The notes under the pieces: generated by a model
Databases searched by the model: none
The model's input: only the letters and a program-made list of their open reading frames with translations
What the model was told of the DNA's origin: nothing
Position numbers and translations under genes: made by a program
Assembly (NCBI GenBank): GCA_029204225.1
Contig: CM055106.1
Location: forward strand, 42,984,368-43,048,367
Direction: 5' to 3'
Length of the DNA stretch: 64,000 nt
Source of the DNA: Diphasiastrum complanatum
Taxonomy: Eukaryota > Streptophyta > Lycopodiopsida > Lycopodiales > Lycopodiaceae
Shown here: positions 22,700 through 35,539 of the stretch, one piece after another
Layout: every line of letters begins with the position of its first letter
Position numbering within the stretch: position 1 is the first letter of the stretch

Positions 22700-25060
22700 C
22701 AGAGTTGCTCTTCCAGTTGCTTTAGTTCAAAATTCCTAAGTGGAAGGGACATCAGAGTCTCTACTTGATGTACCAAACTTATAAAAGCTTTGCAGACACA
22801 AACAATTGATATTCCCAATCTTCAGCTCTATTTCTACTTGGCTGTTAGCAGTCTTACAGCCTTTGGCTTCCCAAGTGGCCATAAAGAGAAACCGGTGAAG
22901 CTGACCAACATGATGCAGCAATCCTATGCCAAGTTCCTTGACACCTCAATCAATAAGTGAAAGAAGAACAAGAATGGCATCCTACTCGAAGCCATCAAAT
23001 GCAAGAAACTCAGAGCTGTCTGTGCCTACCTCACCAGGTATACATATACACGCAAGGCACATCTGTTGCGGATTCCCCTCCAGATTTTTGCCATGCTCGG
23101 TGAATCATATGAAGCCTGCCACGACATGTATAATTGGGCAAGATTCATCTCCAGACAGTTGATCAATGCTTTACAAAAGAGAGCCCCAGTTACCTCATTG
23201 GGCTACATCTTTTTTTATCTCAATCCTCGATTGACTTGAAGCTTGATTTGCTTCCAAGAGATGTTGCTGCTAGCCGAGGCTATACACCATCCACAGCTTC
23301 AACTACATCTTCCCAACAAGCTGCTGCAACTCATGAACGTCGCATAAAGAAGAGACACGACCGGCCATCACCACCAGCTTCTCAACTTGTTGATACTATG
23401 CCACCACCGAAGAAGCAGAGGATGAAAATGACCACCAACAAACCGGCTCTTGAATTTGAGATGGTGTCCAATAATCCACCGCCATCTAAGACCAAGCACC
23501 TGACTCCAAGGCAACAAAAGAAGAAGATGACTGGGTACGAACATGTTCCATCCAGCAATGAAGACAGTGAAGATGAAAAGGAAGGCATCCTTCAGACAAG
23601 ACACACCAGACGATGAAGAGACTCACTTGTTGTCTCCTCACCATAGCTCCAGATCATGGACACCCAGCAGCCACCAGTGCAATCACCTGCTCGATGTTCT
23701 AGATCTCAGTCCCCATCAGGACCACCTCACATTCTTATATCACCCCCTTGTGTCTAGCCGACTATAGATTCTGTGGTGGCCATCCACCCACATGCAACAG
23801 TTTCAAGGGAGGGAGAAAGGGATTTGCCTACGACTACACGAGAAGAAGACACAATTGCAGCTGATCCCACTCACGAAGACACAACAGAAGAGACAAGAGA
23901 AGTTGAACCTGATCAAGAAACAAGGGTGGGTAGAAGATCAAGATCAAGCAGCTCAAGTAATAGTGGAAGTCTAGGAAAGCCCAAAGGCCGAAGAGAAAGT
24001 TGAAGATCCCTCTGCTCTAAAGCAAGACGACTTCATCGATGTAGATGCTCTTGAATACTTCAATGAAGATGATCTTGTAGAAGAGGAAATGGAGACAGTT
24101 TCAGAGGCAGTTGCACCAGTCACATCACTAACTTCCACTACTACCACCATTGTTGATACCACAGTCGTCACCATCTCTCTTAACTCCATTGCTACCATTT
24201 CTACCACCTCCATTAATATTGCTGTAAATACAACTAACTGTTCCATTAACGACTCGTTCTATAGTTTTTTTAGTTTTCTTTTCCTACTTATCGTCGTTTT
24301 CCTACTGAGATCCCCATCCTTCCAGCCTATGATAGCTTGCCTGAGAAAGCCAAGGAGTCCTTGAAGTGGCATGTTGAGACTCATACCACCTTCATTGGAT
24401 GGTAGACCAACTAGCACAACAGACAAATGAGCTCAAAACGACAAAGCAGGACCTGTAGTTAAGAGACGTAGAGTTGCTAACAGTTATGAAAAACTTGCAG
24501 AGTGAAAGGGCCAGGAGATCGGAAGAGCAGAACCAGTTTCAAATCAGCTCCAGTCTCTCCAAGAGGTGCAAGACCAATTCAAATGCTGGTTAGATCTCCT
24601 GATTCAGGAAAATAAGAGACTAATTGACGTGATGACAATAGTCAAGCAACCAACCAGGCCAGAAGATATCAAAGTACCAGTTCCATTTTCAGGAGTGGCA
24701 ATAAAAATGGAGAAGTATATCTCCTTAATCTAGAGACACAAAGCCCTAAAGAGGAGCCATCAAATTTCAGAAGATGAAAACAACAAGAAGTTGTCAGCAC
24801 TCATAGAAAGCATTGACAAGATCCAAGAGAAACTTCTCCAGTCTAAACAGTAGATGGACCTCATTTGAAATATGTCCTGTAGACTCGACGCATGCATTTC
24901 AGTGCAAAAAAAAGATGACCACAATGATGATGCTGGAGCTCCTGAGCAAAGCCGATCCATCAACCAACGAGGTACTGGTTTTGGCATGCCATATCAAGGT
25001 TCCATAGCTGACTCTCTCCACAAACTTTCCGTGGACTCCTCCACTTATGCTTAGTTACCC
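22700..25060 (+). pseudogene. Broken low-complexity coding region, probably retroelement-internal, unrecognised
   Basis: Coding-like plus-strand blocks are split by frameshifts. One at about 22700-23200 ends in a coil-like 'NALQKRAPVTSLGYIFFYLNP'; 23134..23616 is basic with KKQR and KRHDRP stretches; 23773..24003 is Glu/Thr-rich; about 24000-24300 is acidic then Ser/Thr/Ile-rich; 24400-25054 is a charged coiled-coil-like stretch. None matches a family I know, and no gag knuckle, protease or RT motif is visible. It follows the TATA/T-rich leader, as the first genes of an LTR element would. Confidence 0.35.
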
Positions 25061-25840
<780 letters not shown>

Positions 25841-26145
25841 CATTAGAAAGCACAACATGACAATGCTTGGCAACTCAATTTTGGATTCACTCAACACGTA
25901 GTCATCTCAAATGCTTCTAGTTCTATATGCCTTACAATACCAAAAAGTTAATACATCTCAGTGACAACAACACACACATACTATCGAAGGTGAAAGCACT
26001 GTAAGATTAAGCTTTCAGAATGATTAATTCAAACTACTTTCTGAAGTTCTTTATGTCTATTTATGAATTTGCTTTTTGTCATAAGAGTTACTGATTTAGG
26101 ATATAAAGTACAATAAGGATCTATCAATGTAGAATTATCGATAGG

Positions 26146-26490
26146 ATGAATAAGATCCTTGCACTCAAAAAGAGATATGGATACTTATATAAACTGATTC
26201 ATTGTTATTCTGGTATAAGTCAATCCTTAAATACTTCTGTTCTTGTAAATAAAAAATTACTTTGGCACTATAGTCTTGGTCACTTGAATCATGTATATGT
26301 CTTGAACATGTTTATGTTGGATTATTCTACTATCAAGAGTGATTCATCTGAACAATCGATCTCTAATCTAGATCCATTCATTATCCAGTTCAACAGTTTT
26401 ATTCATGTTTCTACACAGTTTGCAGAAATACTCGGGAATCACTCAATAGGTGGCTCTGACATATCGGACAACCTTCGACATATCAGATGA
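26146..26490 (+). pseudogene. Copia fragment (gag-pre-integrase zinc region)
   Basis: The block 'LLWHYSLGHLNHVYVL' matches the HxxxH pre-integrase motif of copia polyproteins. Nothing else of the element is identifiable, and flanking sequence is full of stops. Confidence 0.5.
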
Positions 26491-27062
26491 CTCTGACAAA
26501 AGTCGAAGGAATAGAACATGTCAAAGGATGACATTTATTGTTTTGTCTGATATGAAGCTAAAGACTTTTCCTAACTGCTTTGCAAATAAATTGTTGGTAA
26601 TACAAGATAGCCAAGCTAGATTTTGCTAATTTTTGACACTACTCCTCCTTCAAGGATAATTCACGTTATCTCAAGAGAAGCTTACAAATTGCCTCACAAC
26701 ATGTAAAAACATGATTTTCCACATTATGAATCTCATGCTTGCTCTTACAAGATCCAAGAGAAAACAATTGATGAGACAACCAATTTCTTTATAAATGTTT
26801 TGGAAACATATCTAAGTCATTAAAGACAAGAAATATGTCCCTACAATAGGCATCATACAAAACTAGTATTGCCTCAGTGAAACTTTGAGATGTAGAAATC
26901 TCAATAAAGCAAGATGGTACATCAAATAATGGAAGAGAAGCATAAGTGAGAATGTTGGAGTAGATACCACCTGAAAATTGCCCCTCTTTGCCATGTATTG
27001 TGAGCCACAAAGACTTGACCTTGCCTCTTGAAAATCCTCTTGGAACCATGTGTTGAGAAGCT

Positions 27063-27283
27063 GTAGGCTGATATTCCAAAGAATATTCTAGCCATCATGC
27101 GGAACATCTTTAAAAATACAAGCAGGATAGAATTTAAATGCAGAACTGAATAACTTAAGCCATTACAGATAAAGTAAAAGCCTAAACTTGATGGGCAAGT
27201 TCTGCGTTTAGATTCTATCCTACTTTTATTTTTAAAGATGTTCCGCAGGATGGCTAGAATATTCCTTGGAATATCAGCCTATA
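27063..27283. repeat. Foldback (inverted repeat)
   Basis: Arms 27063..27148 and 27197..27283 are about 86 bp and roughly 90% reverse-complementary (for example 'ggctgatattccaaagaata' against 'attccttggaatatcagcc', and 'gcggaacatctttaaaaata' in the left arm), with a spacer of about 48 bp. The outer flank 'catgtgttgagaag' recurs at about 27401-27415. Confidence 0.8.
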
Positions 27284-27630
27284 GAAGCCTCCTCCTCAAG
27301 GCTTGGCAAATCTCCATCATACACTCGGATTTTTCGTAGATTTGAGAATCCTACCATCATCCTCGTGATTGAGATTAGATCCTCCTCACTCCTTGGAGCC
27401 ATGTGTTGAGAAGCCTCCTCCTCAAGCCTTGGCAAATATCCATCATACACTTGGATGAGATTTGAGAACCCTACCATCATCCTCTTGATTGAGATTAGAT
27501 CCTCCTTTCTTCTTACATGCAAAGGAATATTGGCAAAGCATATGGATCTAAAGATCCCCAAAGTATCAACTATTGCAATCTTCATATCAAGCACCTTTGA
27601 TAAGAGATACCTCAGGTTTGAAGTCTTCAA
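27274..27630 (-). pseudogene. Open frame with an internal tandem duplication, unrecognised
   Basis: A 118-codon minus-strand frame carries two copies of a ~40-residue unit containing 'DLISI-RMMVGFSNL' and 'VYDG-LP-LEEEAS', corresponding to a tandem DNA duplication at about 27295-27520. It lies downstream of the minus-strand copia protease remnant, so it may be decayed element sequence. I do not recognise the family. Confidence 0.35.
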
Positions 27631-27669
27631 ATAAGAATCCCATGAAATGGCACAATCTTTGCTTCTATA

Positions 27670-28260
27670 TTATGAAATGAGATCATCCAAATGAACAAGA
27701 TAAGAGAAATGAGAAGTAGACCTCCTTGGCAACAACTCTCCATGTACTTTTTTCAAAGCAATATCTTCATGAGTCTTGCCATCTTGGAACATAGGTGGGG
27801 GTATTCTCCTCTTGACATGATCCAAGATCCTCTTGGCTACACTTCCACAAGGATTAGCATCAATCTTGAAAAGATTACCACATCTAGTCCCACTTGCTAC
27901 CACATCACCATCCCTTTTAACCAAGCAAGCATCTTTTCCATAATTAACTTAGAAACCACCATCTAGCATCTTGCCAACACTAATGAGATTCATAAGATAT
28001 TAGGCACATAAAGTACATCTTTGAGAATCATAGTGGAATGAACACAAATTGGTACACTACCAATTCCTTCTATCTTGCATTCACCATCAATAGGAAAGAA
28101 GATGAACTTTTTTGAGCCAGTGTAAGATGCAAGAGAAGTGAAAGATGTTCTTGAACTAGTCATGTGAGAGCTAGATTCACTATCTATCCACCATGAATTT
28201 TCAACTTCAAAACTAGAAGAGGAATACATAGACATCATGAGAGAACCTTCTTCATAACTC
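27670..28260 (-). pseudogene. Copia protease remnant with lost active-site glycine
   Basis: The minus-strand frame 27990..28238 carries the aspartic protease block WWIDSESSSHMT, where copia elements have D-S-G; the glycine is Glu here. It continues with 'IEGIGSVPI' and 'LKDVLYVPNIL' and stops. A second frame 27670..27924 continues with 'GNLFKIDANPCG' and then an unfamiliar tail. No integrase or RT follows. With the primer site at 28851..28863, this is one minus-strand copia element with most of gag deleted. Confidence 0.75.
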
Positions 28261-28850
28261 CCTTCTATCTCTAGATCAAACTCTCATCCCAAGATGGAGC
28301 AAGGACAAATTTTGGGTCAACTTGAATCAAGCACACAAAATCACTCAAAGAAATTCTACAAATGACTTAAATACAATTGAATTACATGAAATTATGTGGC
28401 TATGACCTCAAAAAATTGTCTAGATCTCAAATAGACAAGATTGCAAGCTTTTTTCTAAGCTCTTGGATCAAACAAGCAAGATATGGATCAAACCAAAAGT
28501 GTTTATACAGGTCTAGGTGCCCTACCTACCCTCATTCAAAATGCTATAGCTTTTGATTGGCTCATCCAATTGGTTTGAAACAAATTGCATCAAAATTAGA
28601 CTTTTCTAGCTTTCTAACAAGCTATAGTTTTTGGATCCAACTTGGAGGAGAGCCAAACCATTAAAGTTCTCACGCGTGTCTGAGCACTCAATTCTGTACG
28701 GTACTAGATCAGGTCCATTCATGATGATTATGACCCTTCTTGATCCTAAAATCACAAAGATAGACAAGGAAATGCATCTACACTCACAAAATCTTGATTT
28801 CAAGGCAAATTTTCACATCAAACTTGACATATGCATGGATATCTTAGGTA

Positions 28851-28863
28851 GGCTCTGATACCA
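28851..28863 (-). promoter_or_regulatory. Copia primer binding site (initiator Met-tRNA)
   Basis: The minus strand reads TGGTATCAGAGCC. It sits directly inside an LTR edge whose plus-strand start is TG at 28864. Confidence 0.8.
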
Positions 28864-29140
28864 TGTTGAATTTCACACATGTGGGAATGCCACAAAGTGT
28901 TATTTTGATCTCCTAAATTGTGATGATTGCACATAGATCACACATAGATGAAAACCAATATCTATTCCATAAATCTAAGGCAAGAGCGCTTAAAATCATT
29001 CACAAATCATTCATACAAGTGCACTCACACATGTGGAGAACTGAGTATGAAAAAACTAAGTATGAAAATGCCTTCCTCTCAAGTAGAGAGAGAATCAACC
29101 ATCCAAAACTTGACTAGAGAGAGAAGATCAAGATTTGCCA
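28864..29140 (-). repeat. Partial 5' LTR of the minus-strand copia element
   Basis: The inner edge (minus-strand ...TTCAACA) is fixed by the primer site. The outer edge is not recognisable and no partner LTR is present. The 29140 end is a guess. Confidence 0.45.
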
Positions 29141-29209
29141 AAATTGTAGAAATCTCATATGAGATGATGAAGTCGAAGAGGTGTCTTGACTTTTTTTATT
29201 GTCTTCTAA

Positions 29210-29349
29210 AATCACTATGTTGCTGCAAGTTGCATCTTACAAGAAAATTCTTCACACTCAAGATGTTAAATGGTGATTCACTTCAAAATCACGTTAACCA
29301 ATTTAAGAATATATTGTATCATATTTTGGAATCCACCTCTTGCAACTGA
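29210..29349 (+). pseudogene. Copia gag (UBN2-like) scrap
   Basis: The plus-strand block 'LTRKFFTLKMLNGDSLQNHV' with 'NQFKNILYHIL' resembles the copia gag core. It ends at a stop at 29347..29349 and has no continuation. Confidence 0.45.
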
Positions 29350-29413
29350 GTGAACCCGGTTCCACCTCTTACTTGATAATAGGAGGCCTCTTTATTGAAA
29401 AACATAGGTCAAG

Positions 29414-29735
29414 TTGAGATAGTCTAAATTGCTAGCTCCCACATGGCTATCCATCTTTCAAGAACTACCATGGGGCTCACAACTATACATTTTAGCCTAG
29501 CACTAACAATTCTCGTGCTCTTAGACTCAGCTCTCAACTTCATCTCTGCTAGAAGCCCTTTTGAGTGGAGAGGTTATGCATCGACACCTCGAGACATGGC
29601 ATCAGCTAACAGTATCCTCCCCCTATAGTGTTGCAGGTCCCACTGCATTGCTTCAGCTTTGACATGTGGTTCTTGGAAAGGCATAGATCAGCATTTGACT
29701 ACATAAAACCAAGAACTTATTGACTTCGTTATTGC
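29414..29735 (-). repeat. Third fragment of the gag-only family (LTR edge plus internal 3' end)
   Basis: It matches the 3' LTR/internal junctions of copies A and B: the LTR edge is at 29611 (minus-strand TGTTAGCTGATGCC), then the purine tract, then 'gtgttgcaggtcccactgca' and 'tacataaaaccaag'. It is more diverged than A and B are from each other. Confidence 0.65.
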
Positions 29736-29961
29736 CTGTCTTGGCAAAACTTCAAAGGTGCAACAGCTTATCAGGATAGCCCTGCGTAACCAAGAGTCTC
29801 TTGCTTGTTCTTTTCAGCTTTTCTTCTATTAAGAGATTTCTCGAAGCCGACCTTCCTTCCGATGGCTTCAAATGTGATGAATCTTGTCTTTGCGCCCAAC
29901 GAAATAGGTCCTAGGTACGGCCTTATCCCAAGTATGAACTTATTTTCATACCATTTATCGA

Positions 29962-31047
29962 TCATCTGCACGTACTGACTAGAAGTACATTGTTATCCTT
30001 TATGAGCACTTTCAGGCAGGACGCACTATGCACCCTTGACAACGCCACATACAATTGTCCATGACTAAAAACTGGACATGGCAAATATAATCCCATTGCA
30101 TCCATTGTTTGCCCTTGTGATTTATTTATGGACATTGCAAATGCGGGTTTCACAAGAAATAGTAGTCTCCTGAACTCAAATGGTAGGTCTAAGTTGGTTG
30201 GTATCAACGGAATGCGCGAAATCATCACTCTCGTACCAACATTTTTCCCCGTCACTATCTCTGTCTCAATGATCGTTCTCCCCAACTTTCGCACGATCAA
30301 TTTGGTACCATTGCATAGGCCACTCTCATACGATAGCATACGCAAGAGAATCATTATCATCCCTTCTTTTAACACCAACTTGTGAGATGGACACCCACTC
30401 AATTGCAAGGTGTTTAAAAACTCCACAGGATAGACGTTATTACTGACGCTATCGACCACACTATCAACACTATAGAATGTGCACGCATCACCTGGAAACA
30501 GCTCCGTCACTTGTGCATTTATGAAATCCACATCATCATTCAATGGCATACAAATCGATCAACCCCTCCAAAATTCAGCACTCCTATAGTTTTCCATGAT
30601 GTTTGGAAACACAAATGCAATCAAGTCATCCACCTTCCCACTCTCAAGGCACATAATGTGTGGTAGAGAGATTTTCGCCACACCATCATGCATAAAGGAA
30701 TGCTCTCTCCCGTCACCAACTCAAAGCAAATACTCAGCAAACTCCCTTTGGTTCAACACATCAACCCCCTCGAAACCCAACACCCTCATGTTTATTTTCA
30801 AACGGTGGACCTCGACAGAACTCCAAATGGGAGAGTACTTTAACGATGCACCTACAACTTGAGCACGGTCTCCCCGTCTAACTACAGGCAATATCTGTCT
30901 AAAGTTGCCTCCTAAAACAACTGGTATCCCACCGAACGTAAAATCACTCGACCTAATGTCACGTAAGGACCTTTCCACACACTCCAATGCATTTCTGTGA
31001 ATCATCGGAGCTTCATCCCACACAATAAGGCAACATGACATCAACAA
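29962..31047 (-). pseudogene. Helitron Pif1-like helicase, N-terminal part with Walker A missing
   Basis: Walker B is present as 'LIVWDEAPM', followed by 'GGNFRQILPVV' (usually GGDFRQ) and 'INMRVL'. After a gap with stops near 30720-30550, the C-terminal motifs appear: 'CNGTKLIVRKLG', 'FAMSINKSQGQT' and 'HGQLYVALSRV'. The Walker A P-loop and the ~60-80 residues that normally precede Walker B are absent. The Rep tail (about 31080) runs almost directly into Walker B (31030), so the ATP-binding loop has been deleted and the helicase cannot be functional. Confidence 0.85.
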
Positions 31048-31079
31048 TCTAATCTATTTTGAGATGTTGATGGGGTACC

Positions 31080-34000
31080 CCACACAATAGCCTCCTCAAG
31101 ACAATCGAGCCACTCACCGTTGTCGTCGATAAGCAACCTCCTTCTACAGGCCTCTCTAAAAGACAACATAACCTCTCCATCCACACTGCGTAGATCTTCG
31201 AAGCTTCTCGCAATGCAAAACATTCGATAAAAGCACCCGTAAATAGAAACGCTCCCCTTCAGAAGGATGGACAAAGTACATATGACCAATCGTTGGGATT
31301 CTTTGGTTGTAAGTGCAACGAATCCACCTACACAAGCCTTTGCTATATACAAATCTCCTAGGCAAGTCTTGATATAGACAACTCAACGCCTTCAGGTCTT
31401 CACTCGCATTTAACTCGAAATACTTAATTAACGTCGTCTAGGCATTTCTCTCTACTACATCTTGCAAATCATCTTCATCATTAAAGTACATTACGTTCTG
31501 TCCCGGAAGATGTACTGCCAAATGCACAACTATGGGTTTATGTGCACCCATGGAATATCCGAATAGTCTCCATCCTGCTTCGCTTGCAGAAAAGTACCTT
31601 GAGTTCAAGTAGTTTTCTATCTCATTCATGCCAGAAGGTGCTTCGTCGTTCACCTCTACGACCCTCGTCGTTATCATGTCCAGCCCTTTGTACACATACT
31701 TGTACAAATATTTCATGCTGCATACATGCACACACCTCTATATTGATGTGGTAGTGAAAGTAAAGGCTCAACCATCTATTATATGGCACCACCTATCGGT
31801 TGTCCAAATCTTCACCCTTGCTTCTAACGACAACGCCATTGTTTCTTCTTCTATACAAAGCATAATCATTGACAATGGCAGTCTCCTGAACAGACTGTCT
31901 AGGATAGTTTTTGGAGCAACACCCATCCTTCATACATGGGGCATTTGGATAACGTGATACACATGGTCCATGCATCATGCAAGTTTTCACTGTCTCGTAC
32001 AATTAAGGATCAGTTTTCCTATCGAAAATTTCAACGCAAACGATATTGTCAAAATCTCTCGTAGTTATGGGTTTGCTAGCATGTTCGAGTATTATCAAAA
32101 TATGTGCATGTGGCAGTCCTCTCTTTTGGAACTCCACAACATGCAATCTTCCTACTATGGCTCCAAATATTCCATCATCTTTCAAAAGATTGATCATACG
32201 TTGCAACTTCATATGAAACACTCTGGAAACTAAGTCGGGCATATCAACTGGTATTTGCTGAAACTTCAACTCCCTTTTCACTTCTTGCCAGTTTGGATTG
32301 GTAGTCATTGTGATGAACAAATCAGGACTACCCATCACTCTCACAACAACCATCGCATCTTGGTAGAGTTGGTTCATGTGGCGTGGAGATCCAATATAAG
32401 AAGAAGGCAACACCACACGTTGACCCACCTCATTTGCAACACGGTCACCAACAGCGTCAACCAACCTCCAACGAATCTCCCTACAAAATTTTCGCTGATT
32501 CATGGAAATGTAAACCAAATGCTTTTGCACCAATTTTGCAAGTTCATCGCACATATACTCTTGCAATAACCTTCTGTCCAAATGTATGGGCGACATATGT
32601 CCATCTCTAACCTGTAAGTGATAGCTATAGAATTCGTGAATCGTGACTATTTTATGCCTCCCCTCACGTTCTTCATCCAAACTGCCCACACCATCCTCTA
32701 CGTCCATCCCCACATCCCGAGTTGCACTACACCCACTACCTATGTGGGGTATTCCAAGATTCCAACCATCAGTCCCGTAAGGAAACATGAGCACGAAATG
32801 TAACGGGTCATATGAGGAATGGAGCTGACTGATTCGTTGCAAGCCACCATGCAAAGAATGAACAACAATGTCGTGTAACCCATCTGTAGGGTTGCCATCC
32901 AACGGTAGCAAAACTGCTATCTCGTTTGTTGTTGGGGCATTGAACTGTCTATTTTCCAAGTTTCTACCACACTCAGATATGATTCGAAGACGAATATCTA
33001 TCGTATTGTTCACTCGCATAATTTGACGGGCACTCTTATAACTTTGCGCAAATGGATTAATCTTCATCATCACACTCTGAAGAAGACTCAACACATCAAC
33101 ACGGAGACATTGATTGAGGGACAACCGTTGACTAAGTTGTGTGTCACCTCCATCCATCATGTATATCTCCGAGAACGAGACGCTCACTGGGCAGTAACGA
33201 ACCTATTAGATGGCACATCCTACCAGAAACTCTAAAACCGTAAGCACCACCCCTCACATTGGCCGTTGAATTATCGATCTTTACCCCAAAGGCAAGACTA
33301 TTGTTATAACTTCTAATGGACTTACAAAAATGGACGCCAATTCTTCTCTTGTTGTATACAAATGTATCAAAACAGGAGGTGGAGAAGGAATCAGTGGCAA
33401 CCTAACTTGTCCTTTCATGCAACAGAAAGAGCTATTTGTCTCCACTTTCCATTGCAGAGCCAAACAACGGGCACATGCAAACTCCATCAATTCTACATCA
33501 TGGCATGTAGGCATATGATCAGACGATGCAACTCGATATAACTTCGACCTTTTGTCTCTTAAAGAAGCACTGACAACTCTAGGCTCAACATCCTCAACTG
33601 TAAATTGCAAAGCCCTAGCTCTTCACTTTGTTGTCGACCTACGAATCATCCTCCTCCTCCTCCTTTCAGTTCGAGATTCCACTTCTGGAGATTGATATGA
33701 AGGATTGGTATGGACATGTTTCGGGGTCACTAACTGTACGATGTCATCTCGAAATACAGTAGACCGAGAGAGACTCCCACTCGTCCATTGTCTATTATGT
33801 GCCATTCTGCTATTTCTCTCCTCTTCTATCTCTACCCCAGGTGACCTATAAGATGGATGACTCCACACATCATCAATAAATGTAAACTCCATTGATGGAC
33901 TCCTACATTCTGATGGCAATTCACTACTTCCTAAACGGTTGACGGCGAGAAGATGAGGCAATCGCACAATGACATCTGATGCCAATGGATCTTCAGCATG

Positions 34001-34275
34001 CGGAGTCACACCTGTTTCACTACTCTTGATATGCTCCATTGCACCACTTCTTAGTGGTCCTACATTGATGTCTGAACTTAATGCAGCATCTCCATGCAGG
34101 GATCGGGACACATATGCACTCCGTTCACTACATACAAAGCCTTGGCCTTGGCTTGTCTCCTACGGGCCAATCTCTTCTTCCTAGCAGATTTACTTTCATT
34201 TTTCGGAGTTTTGTATGAAATGTTGTTTCGCACACACTCCAAGGTTCTTGCCTGTTGGTCAGAGTTTCCAGACAT
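31080..34275 (-). pseudogene. Helitron Rep (rolling-circle initiator) region, broken
   Basis: Near the N-terminus is 'KSARKKRLARRRQAKAKAL', a basic stretch common in Helitron Reps, then a Cys-containing block 'CARCLALQWKVE' with 'GQVRLP'. The Helitron-like N domain follows: 'DPLHFVLMFPYGTDGW', 'YSYHLQVRDG', 'LLQEYMCDELAKL', 'LPSSYIGSPRHM', and the two-histidine metal motif 'RGLPHAHILIILEH'. Later blocks include 'CMKDGCCSKNYPR', 'YLYKYVYKGLD' and 'FREACRRRLLIDD'. Frameshifts occur near 33285, 33190 and 31240, and stops separate the rest. The Rep would nick and join DNA strands during rolling-circle transposition. Confidence 0.85.
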
Positions 34276-34332
34276 GTTGCTCAGATTGTCTTGCTATTTT
34301 AATAATTTTTATACAGCTGTGAAAACAATGTA

Positions 34333-34690
34333 ACATCGATTAGAGATGGAGGGCTTCATTATCCAACAACATTCATAAATCATGTTGTTCTCATAGAAAA
34401 GAAAATATTTGTCCCTGCGGTCTGGACTCTCTGTCTGTGAGCCTTTCAGGCCATCACCACGATGGAGAAAGAGATCCTACTTAGAATAATATGCAGAAGT
34501 ACAAAGCCTGCAACATCAATTGCAGATTGAAGGCTTCACTATCCAACAACATTCATCAATCATGGTGTTCTCATTGAGCAATGGCAAAAAAGAAAATACT
34601 TACAAATGTGGTCTCCACTCCCCGTGTTTGAGCCTTTCAAATAATCAGCACAATGGAGAGAGAGATCCAGTCTATCAGACAAATATCCAG
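34333..34690. repeat. Direct tandem duplication, ~178 bp unit
   Basis: Units 34333..34510 and 34511..34690 share 'atccaacaacattcat', 'tgttctcat' and 'gagcctttca'. It lies between the Helitron N-terminus and the GA-rich satellite and may hold the Helitron's outer end. Confidence 0.6.
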
Positions 34691-34868
34691 AACCTGCTCA
34701 ACGCGAGCAGAGAGAACGAGCAAAGAGAGTTGGAGAGTAGAGAGCGAAAGAGTGGCAAATCAGCGCGAGCAGAGAGCGTTGGATAGAGGCAGGGAGCGCG
34801 AGAGGGGCAGTTGGAAAATATTAGGAAGGGAGAGGGCGGGCAGGGGGTGGCCAGGCTGGCTAGCCAGC

Positions 34869-34871
<3 letters not shown>

Positions 34872-34945
<74 letters not shown>
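34872..34945. repeat. (GA)n microsatellite
   Basis: Uninterrupted GA repeats. The flanks are also purine-rich. Confidence 0.97.
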
Positions 34946-34947
<2 letters not shown>

Positions 34948-35084
34948 GGCCTACGTGGAGGGACGCGACTGGCCACTGTTAGAGTGATAAAGAGCTTGGC
35001 CAACGTGGATGTACCGAGAGGGGCCAACGGGCAGAGAGGGAGAGGGAGACGGCGTGCTGGGAGGGATGACGGACTGATAGGGTC

Positions 35085-35190
35085 ATTAACTGTGACATTA
35101 TAAACGAGAGAGGGGGGACCTAGGCATGACATTAGGTAAGTGTGACATTATGAAAGAGAGAGGGGGGTTCTAGGCATGACATTAGGTGTG
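35085..35190. repeat. Short tandem duplication (~50 bp unit)
   Basis: Two copies of 'gtgacattat...gagagaggggg..ctaggcatgacattagg' lie in tandem. Confidence 0.65.
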
Positions 35191-35463
35191 ACGGGCAATC
35201 GCGGGCAATGATTTGGAAGATCTTAGTCAACGGAGATGGAGATTACCCACATGATGGATGGAGATGACGCACAATGGCAGGCAATGGCAGCCTCTCATGT
35301 GATGGGCACTCATGCGATGGAGAGCGATGGAGAGAGGGAGGGAGTGGGGAGAGAGAGCGCATGAGGAAGGAGGAGGGCAAATGGAGGGTAGGAGCATCGA
35401 TGGAGGAAGGAGTGAGAGAGTTTGTTTCCTTCATTTAGAGAGCATTTAGGCCACCTAGGGACC

Positions 35464-35466
<3 letters not shown>

Positions 35467-35537
<71 letters not shown>
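35467..35537. repeat. (GA)n microsatellite
   Basis: About 71 bp of uninterrupted AG repeats. Confidence 0.97.

Positions 35538-35539
<2 letters not shown>

Larger units (their letters stand above)
29962..34275 (-). mobile_element. Helitron coding remnant (Rep plus Pif1-type helicase)
   Basis: The minus-strand order is basic N-terminus, Helitron Rep-like domain, then Pif1-like helicase, as in plant Helitrons. Pieces lie in different frames (34275..34078, 34111..33623, 33610..33281, about 33285..33190, 33187..32003, 32002..31793, 31731..31438, about 31386..31156, 31352..31080, 31047..30721, 30549..29962). I could not locate a convincing TC start or hairpin-CTRR end, so true element limits are unknown. 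Reading frames on the plus strand here are shadows. Confidence 0.85.

Noticed and set aside
30128-34333. Plus-strand open frames across the Helitron
   Set aside because: They are antisense shadows of the minus-strand Rep and helicase frames, which carry the conserved motifs.
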